Below, one piece after another: positions 6,739 to 14,760 of a stretch of 18,680 nt of DNA. Positions within the stretch are counted from its first letter, which is position 1. Each line of letters starts with the position of its first letter. A program made the translations under genes and the position numbers. A model generated the notes under the pieces. The model was not told the origin of the DNA, made no database searches, and was given only the letters and a program-made list of their open reading frames with translations. Origin of the DNA: JBOHPP01 sp050731755 (lineage in GTDB: Bacteria > Methylomirabilota > Methylomirabilia > Rokubacteriales > CSP1-6); the NCBI GenBank assembly GCA_050731755.1, contig JBOHPP010000234.1, forward strand, positions 1 to 18,680, read 5' to 3'.

Positions 6739-8130
6739 TCACGGATAGCAGTACGAGTCCGAGGATGCGTCGCCGCCCTGCAGGCGGACCTGGTGAGGCC
6801 GGTAGCGATCCGGCCACTCGATGAAGAACGCGTTATCCAATGCCATCCCCCCGTCGGGATTCGCGTTGAGCTTTACCATCCAGCCCGCCACGCCATCCGG
6901 ATAGAACTGCTCGTCGATCACGCCATAGAGGGAGTTGGTGAGGTAGATGCGCCTGCCGTCGCGACTGATCTCCACCATCTGCGGCCCGCCGTTGAGCGGC
7001 CGGCTGCCCCTGGGGTGCGAGGCGCGAGCGACGATGCCGCCGATCCTGACCTTCCCCGTGAGCTTCGGCTTGAACGGGTCCGAGACGTCGTACTGCTGCA
7101 GGTCGCCGGTGCCCCAGCAGGACACGTAAAGGTACTTGTCGTCGACCGACAAGTCGATGTCGGTGACGAGAGGCGGGCATGCCTTGAAGTCCTTGAGTGC
7201 CGGGGGCAACTGCTCTGGGGCAGCTGGCTCGGCCGGGATATCGATGACCTTCGTGACCGCCCAGTGGCCGCCGTCACGGTGCCATACCCAGATCGACGAC
7301 GAGAGGTCCTTCAGGCACACGACCGAGTTGACGAAGCCATACGCCTTGGTCGGATCGTGGGCCGGCCGTAGCTCGAAGACCAGCTGGTAATCCGGGCCGA
7401 AGTCGATCTCCTGACGGTGCGCGCGCTTGTGCAGATCCCAGAAGTGCAGCCGGCGGCCGTACTTGCTCGCGAGCAACAGCTCCGGCACGAGCCCGCCCTC
7501 GAACATGTCGGGCGTGCCCCATTCGCTGGTCACCAGGGTGTCGTGGCCGAGGTGCCACCACGCGTCGTAGGCGAAACGCTGCGGGCCCCGATCCTCCTCC
7601 CAGCGCCCTCTCACGTCGAACGTCCGGTGGTCCATCACGAACAGGCCGCCGGGGGCTTTGCCCTCGGCGTTGCCGAGCGCGCTCACATAGATGCCGTCAG
7701 GCCCACAATGCACGGTGTGCGGACGGGAGTAACCGGCCCGATTGGCCAGTTCCTTGGCGTCGATGGTGCGGACCAGCTTGGGATTCCTGGGATCAGGCCT
7801 GGTGTCGACGATGTGGATGTTCGACGAGCGCAATCCCGGCGCGATGAGGTAGCGCCGCTCGACATGCGGATGGGGGGCGTTTGGGCAGAGAGAGGAGCTG
7901 CAGGCGTTCCAGCCGAAATGGTGCAGCTCGTCTCCGGCGCTCGGCATGGTCACCCGGCCGACGATCTGCGCGTAAGTCGGGGACTGCGGGTCAACATCGA
8001 CCACCGCCAGTCGATCGGGACGCGCGCGCTGGGGATCGAATTCCGCCACGTAGGCGTGCTGCTCAGGCGGGGCGTTCATGGCCAGGCGCGGTGAGGGATA
8101 GAACGTCGGATCGGGCGTCCAAGTCGCCAT
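6739..8130 (-). CDS. SBP56 family selenium-binding protein / methanethiol oxidase-like
   Basis: 463 residues, matching the ~460-470 of human SELENBP1 and bacterial MtoX. The frame continues upstream, but ATG 8130 has a perfect AGGAGG 7 bases before it. Family blocks: HHFGWNACSSSLCP (70-83) with C77 at the conserved selenium/catalytic cysteine position, GYSRPHTVHCGPDGIYVSALG, GGLFVMDHRTFDVRGRWE, YDAWWHLGHDTLVTSEWGTP, VTDIDLSVDDKYLYVSCWGTGDLQQYDVSDP, GGPQMVEISRDGRRIYLTNSLYG--DEQFYPD, and the end PHQVRLQGGDASSDSYCYP. Members oxidise methanethiol to formaldehyde, H2S and H2O2; bacterial MtoX is copper-dependent. A second nearby Cys (C82) differs in spacing from the human CSSC. No signal peptide is seen, unlike periplasmic MtoX. 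The membrane protein gene at 6636 follows. Confidence 0.9.
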   Translation of the reverse strand: MATWTPDPTFYPSPRLAMNAPPEQHAYVAEFDPQRARPDRLAVVDVDPQSPTYAQIVGRVTMPSAGDELHHFGWNACSSSLCPNAPHPHVERRYLIAPGLRSSNIHIVDTRPDPRNPKLVRTIDAKELANRAGYSRPHTVHCGPDGIYVSALGNAEGKAPGGLFVMDHRTFDVRGRWEEDRGPQRFAYDAWWHLGHDTLVTSEWGTPDMFEGGLVPELLLASKYGRRLHFWDLHKRAHRQEIDFGPDYQLVFELRPAHDPTKAYGFVNSVVCLKDLSSSIWVWHRDGGHWAVTKVIDIPAEPAAPEQLPPALKDFKACPPLVTDIDLSVDDKYLYVSCWGTGDLQQYDVSDPFKPKLTGKVRIGGIVARASHPRGSRPLNGGPQMVEISRDGRRIYLTNSLYGVIDEQFYPDGVAGWMVKLNANPDGGMALDNAFFIEWPDRYRPHQVRLQGGDASSDSYCYP

Positions 8131-8146
8131 TTCAGAGCCTCCTTTT

Positions 8147-8159
8147 GAGCCCCGGGCTC
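8147..8159. repeat. 13-bp palindrome upstream of the SBP56 gene
   Basis: GAGCCC-C-GGGCTC is a perfect odd-centred inverted repeat directly before the A-rich ribosome site of the SBP56 gene, in its leader on the minus strand. It may act as an operator or a short leader hairpin. The rest of the 260-base divergent gap (8131-8390) shows no clear -35/-10 pair on either strand. Confidence 0.25.
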
Positions 8160-8390
8160 GGAGCGCAGGAAACGTACAGGTCCTTCTCGGCACGGCGCGG
8201 CACGATCGCCATCCGACCGGACGGCGCAACCCCCGAAGTCGCTCAACCTCCGACCCCCGACGGGCCCGGGCCCATCGTGGTCGAAAGGCTAGCACACAAC
8301 GTCGACGCCGCGCGTTGGTCGCCACGGGGCCTCGTGCTAAAGTGGCGCTGGCGACGGCTGCCTCCGGGCAACCGTCTGGAGGGCTCGAGC

Positions 8391-9002
8391 GTGCGCGGAG
8401 TGCTCATCACGTTCGAGGGCGTCGAAGGGTCGGGCAAGACGACCCAGATGACGCGTCTCGGGCGCTGGCTGGTGCGGCAGGGGTACCGGGTGGAGCGAAC
8501 GGCGGAGCCGGACGGGACCGCGCTCGGCCGGGCCATTCGCCGGCTCTTCGAGCACCGCCCCACGCCGCTCGGCGAAGTGTTCCTCTTCCTGGCCGCGCGC
8601 CAGCAGCACGTGAGCGAGAAGATCCGCCCCTGGCTCCGCCAGGGCCGGGTCGTGCTCTGCGACCGCTACACCGACGCCACCCTGGCCTATCAGGGCTGGG
8701 GCCGCGGCGTGGATGTCGATCTCATCCGCGAACTGAACGTGCGAGCGACGGGGGGGATCCTGCCCGACCTCACGCTCGTGCTCGATCTCGATCCCCGGGA
8801 AGGCTTCCGGCGGATCCGCCGCCGCCACCTCGACCACTTCGAGCGCGAGGCGCTGGCCTTCCACCGTCGTGTCCGCCGCGGCTACCGGGAGATCTGCCGG
8901 CTCGAGCCCAAGCGCGTGCGCCTGATCCGGGCCGGTCGGCCGCTGGCGATCGTGGGCGGCGAGATCGAGACGGTCGTGGGAGAATTCCTCCGTGGCGTTT
9001 GA
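8391..9002 (+). CDS. tmk: Thymidylate kinase
   Basis: 203 residues, normal for dTMP kinase, which makes dTDP from dTMP and ATP. P-loop FEGVEGSGKTT (8-18), DRYTDATLAYQGWGRG (91-106, DRY motif with the following Gln/Gly-rich stretch), PDLTLVLDLDP (125-135) and the lid region RRRHLDHFEREALAFHRRVRRGY (143-165) identify it. GTG 8391 follows TGGAGGG with 7-base spacing, which rules out the long upstream extension of the frame. The usual TREPGGT loop reads TAEPDGT (37-43), so the conserved Arg and first Gly are changed, and the lid DRFE reads DHFE (148-151). It opens an eight-gene operon and its end overlaps holB by 11 bases. Confidence 0.93.
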   Translation: MRGVLITFEGVEGSGKTTQMTRLGRWLVRQGYRVERTAEPDGTALGRAIRRLFEHRPTPLGEVFLFLAARQQHVSEKIRPWLRQGRVVLCDRYTDATLAYQGWGRGVDVDLIRELNVRATGGILPDLTLVLDLDPREGFRRIRRRHLDHFEREALAFHRRVRRGYREICRLEPKRVRLIRAGRPLAIVGGEIETVVGEFLRGV

Positions 9003-9876
9003 GTCGATCGAGGGACAGCCGAGGGCGGTCGAGTTGCTGCGCCGAACCCTGGCCGGCGACCGCCTCGCCCACGCCTATGCGTTCATCGGCCCGCCGGGCA
9101 GCGGACGGACGACGACGGCCGTCGCCTTCGCTCAGGCGCTGCTCTGCGCGGCGGGAGGCTGCGGCAGTTGCCGGACGTGTGGGCTCGTGGCCGCGGGCAA
9201 GCACCCCGACCTGCACCTGATCGCGCCGACGCCGCCCGAGACGAATCCCAAGGGGGCGCGGGCCATCCGCATCGGGGCGATCCGCGAGCTGGAGCGCCAG
9301 GCGGCGCTGACCCCGGCGCTGGGCAGCCGCAAAGTCTTCATCGTCGACGACGCCGAGCGTATGACCGGCGAGGCGCCCGAAGCGTTCCTCAAGACGCTCG
9401 AGGAGCCGCCGCCGCGCACGATCCTGATCCTCGTGCTCGCCCGCGCTCGGGCCGTGCCGGCCACCATCCTCTCCCGCTGTCAGATCGTTCGTTTCCAACC
9501 TCGGGCGGCCGCCGATCAGGCGACCGATCGGGCCGAAGCGGCGCAGGTGCTGGCCGAGGTGCGGGCCCAGGGCGCCGACGCCCTCTTCCGCCGCTCGCAG
9601 GCCTTCGAGCGCGACCGCGAGCGGGCCGAGCGCTTCGTGGACGCCTGCTGGCTGCACTGCCGGGATCTCCTGCTGGTCAAGTCCGGCGCGCCGGCGAGGT
9701 TGCTCGCCGAGGCGGCGGCGGCGACGCTGGCGCGAGAGGCCGAAGGTTGGACGGTGGACGCACTGCTGCGCGGGATCGCCACCTGCCGGGAGGCGCGCGA
9801 GGCGCTGGCCGTGAACGTCACGCCCCGCCTCACGTTGGAGATCGTGCTGACCCGCCTGGCGTTGCCGGCGGCCTGA
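8992..9876 (+). CDS. holB: DNA polymerase III subunit delta' (HolB)
   Basis: 294 residues. The clamp-loader stator subunit with AAA+ fold: SIEGQPRAVELLRRTL and RLAHAYAFIGPPGSGRTT at the start, a four-Cys zinc module (C52, C57, C60, C63 in LLCAAGGCGSCRTC), KHPDLHLI, then GSRKVFIVDDAERMTGEAPEAFLKTLEEPPPRTILILV and the sensor-1/SRC stretch ATILSRCQIVRF. The P-loop has Arg (R39) in place of the Walker Lys, in line with delta' proteins that do not hydrolyse ATP. The C-terminal collar region is shorter than in E. coli. GTG 8992 overlaps tmk by 11 bases; tmk-holB pairing is a classic arrangement. It should load the sliding clamp with tau/gamma and delta, which are elsewhere. Confidence 0.92.
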   Translation: MAFESIEGQPRAVELLRRTLAGDRLAHAYAFIGPPGSGRTTTAVAFAQALLCAAGGCGSCRTCGLVAAGKHPDLHLIAPTPPETNPKGARAIRIGAIRELERQAALTPALGSRKVFIVDDAERMTGEAPEAFLKTLEEPPPRTILILVLARARAVPATILSRCQIVRFQPRAAADQATDRAEAAQVLAEVRAQGADALFRRSQAFERDRERAERFVDACWLHCRDLLLVKSGAPARLLAEAAAATLAREAEGWTVDALLRGIATCREAREALAVNVTPRLTLEIVLTRLALPAA

Positions 9877-9883
9877 GGGAGCG

Positions 9884-10738
9884 ATGGAATACCTGGTCGG
9901 TGTGCGGCTCCGCGAAGTCGGCTTGGCCGACGACTACAAGGCCGTCGGCGACGAGCTGCCGCTGCACGTCGGCGACCTGGTGGTCGTGGAGACGGGGGTG
10001 GCCGAGCTGGTCGGCGAGGTGCGCCGGCCCAAGCGACCCCTGCCCGATTTCAAGCGCGATCGGCTCTATCATCGCGTGCTCCGGGTGGCGACCGACGCGG
10101 AAGAGCGCGAGTGGCGGGAACGCCGCGAGCGCGAGAAAGGCCACATGGTCACGGCGCAGCGGCTGGCCCGGCAACACGGTCTGGCCATGAAGGTCGTGGA
10201 CGTCGAGATCCATCCGACGGCGCGGCGGGTCACCGTCGCCTTCAATGCCGAGGTCCGCGTGGACTTCCGCCAGCTCGTGCGCGACCTGGCCCGGGAGTTC
10301 CGCGCCCGCGTGGAGATGCGGCAGATCGGCGCTCGCGACACCACCAAGGTCATGGACGGCATCGGGCCCTGCGGCCGCCAGCTCTGCTGTTCGTCCCACC
10401 TGCGTCGGTTCGAGCCCATCTCCGTGAAGATGGCCAAGACCCAGGACATGCCGCTCACTGACAACCGACTGCTGGGGAACTGCGGCAGGCTCAAGTGCTG
10501 CCTGCTCTACGAGTTCTCGTTGTACCAGGAGTTGCGCTCGCGCCTGCCCAGGGTCAATACGCCCTGTGAGGCCTCGTGTGGCGGCGGCGGCTGCATGAGC
10601 GGCAAGGTGAAGTCCATCCGGGTGCTGGCGCAGTCGGTGGTGGTGGGCTTCCCCGACGGCACCGAGGCCGAGGTTTCCCTCGATCAGCTCACCTGGGAGG
10701 GCCGCCCGCACATTCAGGCGCAGATCGAATCCCCGTGA
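9884..10738 (+). CDS. ricT: PSP1 domain protein RicT (YaaT)
   Basis: 284 residues. PSP1 C-terminal-domain protein of the RicT/YaaT family, part of the Fe-S cluster complex with RicA and RicF in Bacillus that tunes RNase Y mRNA maturation. VEIHPTARRVTVAFNAEVRVDFRQLVRDLAREFRARVEMRQIGARD (107-152) is the PSP1 core. GPCGRQLCCS (161-170) and GNCGRLKCCL (198-207) carry the conserved Fe-S cysteines (C163, C168, C169, C200, C205, C206). Unusually, a further cluster C228, C232, C237 (TPCEASCGGGGC) lies where others have a TP-G-GKV loop. ATG 9884 is 7 bases after holB with GAGGGAG upstream; its stop overlaps metG by 4 bases. Position after holB is as in Bacillus. RicA/RicF partners are not visible. Confidence 0.92.
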   Translation: MEYLVGVRLREVGLADDYKAVGDELPLHVGDLVVVETGVAELVGEVRRPKRPLPDFKRDRLYHRVLRVATDAEEREWRERREREKGHMVTAQRLARQHGLAMKVVDVEIHPTARRVTVAFNAEVRVDFRQLVRDLAREFRARVEMRQIGARDTTKVMDGIGPCGRQLCCSSHLRRFEPISVKMAKTQDMPLTDNRLLGNCGRLKCCLLYEFSLYQELRSRLPRVNTPCEASCGGGGCMSGKVKSIRVLAQSVVVGFPDGTEAEVSLDQLTWEGRPHIQAQIESP

Positions 10739-12723
10739 GCCGTCCGTTTTACCTCACCACGCCGATCTACTACGTCAACGATCGGCCGCACCTCGGTCAC
10801 GCCTATACCAGTATCGTGGCCGACGCCATGGCGCGCTGGCGGCGGCTGGCCGGTGACGATGTGTACTTGCTCACCGGCACCGACGAGCACGGCGACAAGA
10901 TCGCCCAGGCCGCGGCGAAGGCCAACCTCACCCCGCAGGTCATGGCCGATCGCAACTCCGTCGCGTTCCGCGAGGCCTGGAAGGCCCTGGGGCTCACCCA
11001 CGACGACTTCATCCGCACCACCGAGGAGCGCCACCAGAAGGTCGTCCAGGCGACCCTCCAGCGCCTGTGGGAGGCCGGCGAGATCTACCTCGGCAAGTAC
11101 GGCGGGCACTACTGCTTTGGCTGCGAGCGCTTCTACACCGAGAAGGAGATCGTGGACGGGCAGTGCCCGGACCACCAGCGCCCGCTCACCTGGATCGAGG
11201 AGGAGAACTACTTCTTCAAGATGTCGAAGTACCAGGGGTGGCTCATCGAGTACATCGAGCGTCATCCCGACCTCATCCGGCCCGAGCGCTATCGCAACGA
11301 GATCCTGAGCTTCTTGCGCGATCCGCTCCACGATCTCTCGATCAGCCGCCCCAAGCGGCGCTTGCAGTGGGGGATCCCGCTGCCCTTCGACGACAACTAC
11401 GTCACGTACGTCTGGTTCGACGCCCTCCTCAACTATGTGTCGGCGCTCGGTGGCCCCGGCGATCCGCGTTTCGAGAAGTACTGGCCCCACGCCCAGCACG
11501 TCACCGGCAAGGACATCGTCAAGCCGCACGCCATCTACTGGCCTTGTATGCTCAAGGCCGCCGGCCTCGACGTGTATCGCCACCTCAACGTCCACGGCTA
11601 CTGGACCGTCGGCGGCCGCAAGATCTCCAAGTCCGTCGGCAACCTCGTGGAGGCCCTGGCCCTCAAGGACAAGTACGGCAACGACGCCTTCCGCTACTTC
11701 GTCATGCGCGAGATGGCGTTCGGGCTCGACGCCGACTTCTCGGAAGAGGCTTTCGTGGGCCGGCTCAACGCCGACCTGGCCAACGACCTCGGAAATTTAG
11801 TTGCCCGGGCCACGACGCTGCTCGCCAACTTCGGCGGCGGCCGAGTGCCGTCGCCGCCCGAGCGGCTCGACACGTTGGCCGCGCTGGCCGGAGGCCCCGA
11901 CCCCCGCGACGCGGTCGCTCGGATGAAGTCCGAGATCGATGCCGCCATGAAAGAGTTCGCGTGTCATCGGGCGCTGGCCGCCGTCTGGGAGTTCATCGGT
12001 GTCGTCAATCGCTTCGTCGACGTCAATCAGCCGTGGGCGCTGGCCAAGGCGCCGGACCAGCGGGCCCGACTGGACGCAGTGCTCAACGCGCTGGGCCAGT
12101 CGCTCTGGTGCCTCGGCATCGTGCTCGCTCCGTTCATCCCGGAGGCGGCATCGAAGATCCGCGCCGCCGTCGGTGGCGCCGGCGAGCCGCACCTGGCCGA
12201 CGCCGCCTGGGGTCGCCTCGCGGCCGGCTCGCCGGTCCAGAAGTTGTCGGGTCTCTTCCCGCGGGTGGAGAGCGGGCCACCTGGCGATGAACGGGCGTCC
12301 GCAGCCACGCGCGCCGCGGGCCGGCCGACTGACGCAGGCTCGCCTCGCGGGTCGGACGCGCGGCGGCTTCGCACTCCCCCGGCTCACGCCGATCTCGCGG
12401 TACTCGCGACACAAGACCAGTTCGCCAAGCTCGACCTCCGCGTCGCCGAGGTCGTGGCCGCCGAGGCCGTTCAGAAGTCGAAGAAGCTGGTGAAGCTCAC
12501 GGTGTCGCTGGGCGCCGAGCGGCGCACGGTGGTGGCCGGCATCGCCGAGCACTACGCGCCCGGCGATCTCGTCGGCAAGAAGATCGTGATCGTCGCCAAC
12601 CTGGAGCCGGTCACGTTGATGGGCGTGGAGTCGCAAGGCATGCTGCTGACCGGCTCGGCCGGCGGCACGCTGGCCGTGCTGACGGTCGACCGCGACCTGC
12701 CGCCGGGGGCCCAGGTCTCATGA
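10735..12723 (+). CDS. metG: Methionyl-tRNA synthetase
   Basis: 662 residues from GTG 10735 (overlapping the ricT stop as GTGA). The enzyme charges tRNA-Met with methionine. HIGH box HLGH (19-22), zinc knuckle CFGC (127-130) with C144 and H147 in GQCPDH, EENYFFKMSKY, GWGIP-type GIPLPF, YVWFDALLNYVSAL, KDIVKPHAIYWP, and KMSKS box KISKS (296-300) with VGN. The anticodon-binding helices follow to ~residue 510. The C-terminal tRNA-binding (EMAP/Trbp111-like) domain starts near 563: FAKLDLRVAEV ... VIVANLEPVTLMGVESQGMLL. Between them lies an Arg/Ala/Pro-rich linker (about 512-560) of low complexity, longer than usual. The upstream extension of the frame is not real. Confidence 0.96.
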   Translation: MSRPFYLTTPIYYVNDRPHLGHAYTSIVADAMARWRRLAGDDVYLLTGTDEHGDKIAQAAAKANLTPQVMADRNSVAFREAWKALGLTHDDFIRTTEERHQKVVQATLQRLWEAGEIYLGKYGGHYCFGCERFYTEKEIVDGQCPDHQRPLTWIEEENYFFKMSKYQGWLIEYIERHPDLIRPERYRNEILSFLRDPLHDLSISRPKRRLQWGIPLPFDDNYVTYVWFDALLNYVSALGGPGDPRFEKYWPHAQHVTGKDIVKPHAIYWPCMLKAAGLDVYRHLNVHGYWTVGGRKISKSVGNLVEALALKDKYGNDAFRYFVMREMAFGLDADFSEEAFVGRLNADLANDLGNLVARATTLLANFGGGRVPSPPERLDTLAALAGGPDPRDAVARMKSEIDAAMKEFACHRALAAVWEFIGVVNRFVDVNQPWALAKAPDQRARLDAVLNALGQSLWCLGIVLAPFIPEAASKIRAAVGGAGEPHLADAAWGRLAAGSPVQKLSGLFPRVESGPPGDERASAATRAAGRPTDAGSPRGSDARRLRTPPAHADLAVLATQDQFAKLDLRVAEVVAAEAVQKSKKLVKLTVSLGAERRTVVAGIAEHYAPGDLVGKKIVIVANLEPVTLMGVESQGMLLTGSAGGTLAVLTVDRDLPPGAQVS

Positions 12724-12959
12724 CTCCGGAAGAGCTCGACGCCATCATCCACGTCGCCACCCGCGATCCGTCCGTCGCCCGCGTGCTTCGGGAAATCTGC
12801 GTACTGGACGGGCCCGTCCGGTCGAGCGCGCTCGACCTGGTCGCCGCCCATCTTCGGGCCCGGGCCGTCGCGCCCGACGTCCTCGCGTGCGTCGCCGCCC
12901 TGCGCCGCGACGAGGTCGCGCGCCGGATCGCCGAGGCCCTCGGCCCGCCGGGCCCGTGA
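12720..12959 (+). CDS. Small helical protein of unknown function
   Basis: 79 residues, ATG 12720 overlapping the metG stop (ATGA) and its own stop overlapping the next start (GTGA). The tight coupling on both sides is the main evidence that it is a gene. The protein starts MTPEELDAIIHVATRDPSVARVL and is predicted all-helical, with acidic then Arg-rich parts (LRARAVAPDV, ALRRDEVARRIAEAL). No signal peptide, membrane span or known motif is seen. I do not recognise a family; the Leu/Val/Ala heptad-like spacing would allow a helical bundle. It sits between metG and a membrane protein in a housekeeping operon. Confidence 0.65.
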   Translation: MTPEELDAIIHVATRDPSVARVLREICVLDGPVRSSALDLVAAHLRARAVAPDVLACVAALRRDEVARRIAEALGPPGP

Positions 12960-13987
12960 CGGAGCCCCAAGCCCCCGAGCTCGGCCGCGCGGCTCGCCCG
13001 CCGGTGTGGTCCACCCTCCTGCCCCTCCTCCGGCAATGGGGGATCTCGATTGCCTCGTTCGTCGGCGGGCTGCTCGCGCTGTTCGTCTTTCGGCGCGACG
13101 TCCCCCACGTGCGTTGGATCGTCGGCTACCTGCTGCTGCTCTGGCTGCTCGTCGCCGTGCTCAGCCAGGTGCGGCAGGCCCTGGAGACGCGAGGGCACCG
13201 CCTGGTGGTGACGGCGGCGGACTACCTGATCCAGACGCTCTATCACGGGGTGCTGCTCTTCCTGTTGCCCGTGTACTACGCGAGCTCGACGCTCGGCTCG
13301 CCCAACGTCGCGTTCCTCGTTCTGCTGTTGGCGATGGCGCTGGTGGCGACGTTCGATCCGTGGTGGCATGCCCTGGTTCACCCGCGACCGTGGGTGGGCT
13401 ACGTCTTCTTCGTCGTGTCCCTCTTCGGCGCGCTCAACCTGGCCCTGCCTCTGGTCGGCGTGCCCCCGCATCTAGCGCTGCTGGGCGCGGCGTGGATCTC
13501 GGGTCTGGCCCTCACGCCGACCGTCTGTCGCGCGCGCTCGTGGCCCTGGCGCCGCGGCCTGGTCGTCATGGCGGCGACCGGCATCGTCGCCGCCGCGCTG
13601 GTCTGGTTCGGGCGCGCCTGGATCCCGCCGGTCCCGCTGTTCGTGGCCCGGGCCAACATCGCCTGGGACGTCGCCAGTGTGGAATCGCTGGAGCCGGCCA
13701 CCCGCACCATCAAGGCCGATGAGCTCAGACAGCGAGGCCTCATCGCCTACACGGCGGTGTACGCGCCAGCCGGGCTCCGCCAGTCCATCCGCCACGTCTG
13801 GCGGCGCGAAGGCCAGGTCGTGGACATCGTCGAGCTGTCGCCCGTCTACGGGGGCCGGCGCGAAGGATTTCGCACCTACTCGCGCAAGACCGCGTTTCCC
13901 CCGGATCCCACGGGACGCTGGGTGGTGGACATCGCGACCGGCTCCGGCCAGCTCATCGGCCGCCTCCGCTTCCGCGTGGTTCAGTGA
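12956..13987 (+). CDS. DUF5924/DUF2914 family membrane protein
   Basis: 343 residues from GTG 12956 (GTGA overlap with the previous stop). After ~20 polar residues the first half has about seven hydrophobic spans (for example GISIASFVGGLLALFVF, IVGYLLLLWLLVAVL, GVLLFLLPVYYA, VAFLVLLLAMALVA, VGYVFFVVSLFGALNLAL, LALLGAAWISGLAL, GLVVMAATGIVAAALV). This fits the DUF5924 integral membrane region. Residues ~233-343 form a soluble DUF2914-like domain: FVARANIAWDVASVESLEP ... RQSIRHVWRREGQVVDIVELSPVYGGRREGFRTYSRK ... GRWVVDIATGSGQLIGRLRFRV, with the family's H-W and Y-S-K features. The function is unknown; DUF2914 domains are probably extracytoplasmic. The stop overlaps tatD by 4 bases. Confidence 0.8.
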   Translation: MTEPQAPELGRAARPPVWSTLLPLLRQWGISIASFVGGLLALFVFRRDVPHVRWIVGYLLLLWLLVAVLSQVRQALETRGHRLVVTAADYLIQTLYHGVLLFLLPVYYASSTLGSPNVAFLVLLLAMALVATFDPWWHALVHPRPWVGYVFFVVSLFGALNLALPLVGVPPHLALLGAAWISGLALTPTVCRARSWPWRRGLVVMAATGIVAAALVWFGRAWIPPVPLFVARANIAWDVASVESLEPATRTIKADELRQRGLIAYTAVYAPAGLRQSIRHVWRREGQVVDIVELSPVYGGRREGFRTYSRKTAFPPDPTGRWVVDIATGSGQLIGRLRFRVVQ

Positions 13988-14760
13988 CGCCGGACCTCTT
14001 CGACACGCACGCGCATCTGCACTTCCCCGAGTTCGCCAGCGACCTGGCCGAGGTGCTGGCTCGGGCTCGCGCCGCCGGCGTGCGCCGCCTGCTGACGATC
14101 GGCACCGACGTCGAGACCTCGCGCGCGGCCATCGCGCTCGCTCGCCGCGAACCCGACGTGTGGGCGACGGTCGGCATCCATCCCCACGACGCGGCCGCCG
14201 GAGACGAGGCGGCGCTGGACGAGGTCGCGCGCCTGGCCGCCGAGCCCCGCGTGGTCGCCATCGGGGAGATCGGGCTCGACTTCTTCCGGAACCTCTCGCC
14301 GCCCGCGGCCCAGGAGCGCGTCTTCCGGCGCCTGCTCGAGCTGGCCCGCCGGCTGGGCAAGCCGGTGGTGATCCACTGCCGCGAGGCGCATGCCGACGTC
14401 CTGCGCATCATCGAGGAAGACGGCGCCGGCTCGATTCGCGGCATCATGCACTGCTTCTCCGGCGATGCCGACATTGCCCGCCGGTGCCTCGAGCTGGGCT
14501 TGCTCATCTCCCTGGCCGGCCCGGTCACCTATCCCAACGCCCGCGCCCTGCCCGAGGTCGCCCGACTCGTGCCCGGCGACCGGCTGGTGATCGAGACCGA
14601 TTGCCCGTTCCTACCGCCGCAGGGCTACCGCGGCAAGCGCAACGAGCCCGCCTACCTCGCCTTGACCGCGGCGCGCGTGGCCGAGCTGCGGAGGGAGGCC
14701 CTCGAGCCCCTGGCCGCGCGTCTCACCGCCAACGCGTGCGCGCTGCTCGGCGTGCCGTGA
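13984..14760 (+). CDS. tatD: TatD family metal-dependent hydrolase (DNase)
   Basis: 258 residues, the typical TatD length. TIM-barrel metallohydrolase with all metal ligands in their usual motifs: H9 and H11 in FDTHAHLHF, E95 in IGEIGLDF, H131 in VIHCREAH, H156 in IMHCFSGD, and D206 in IETDCPFLPPQGYRGKRNEP. TatD proteins act as Mg-dependent 3'-5' DNA/RNA exonucleases in DNA repair and degradation in the cytoplasm. GTG 13984 overlaps the preceding stop (GTGA). Placement downstream of metG repeats the Bacillus metS-yabD (tatD) order. Its stop overlaps the M28 peptidase start. Confidence 0.95.
   Translation: MTPDLFDTHAHLHFPEFASDLAEVLARARAAGVRRLLTIGTDVETSRAAIALARREPDVWATVGIHPHDAAAGDEAALDEVARLAAEPRVVAIGEIGLDFFRNLSPPAAQERVFRRLLELARRLGKPVVIHCREAHADVLRIIEEDGAGSIRGIMHCFSGDADIARRCLELGLLISLAGPVTYPNARALPEVARLVPGDRLVIETDCPFLPPQGYRGKRNEPAYLALTAARVAELRREALEPLAARLTANACALLGVP

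Noticed and set aside
6274..7371. 365-codon open frame on the plus strand
   Set aside because: Antisense to the membrane protein and SBP56 genes, which both have family or membrane features; the translation has no domain.
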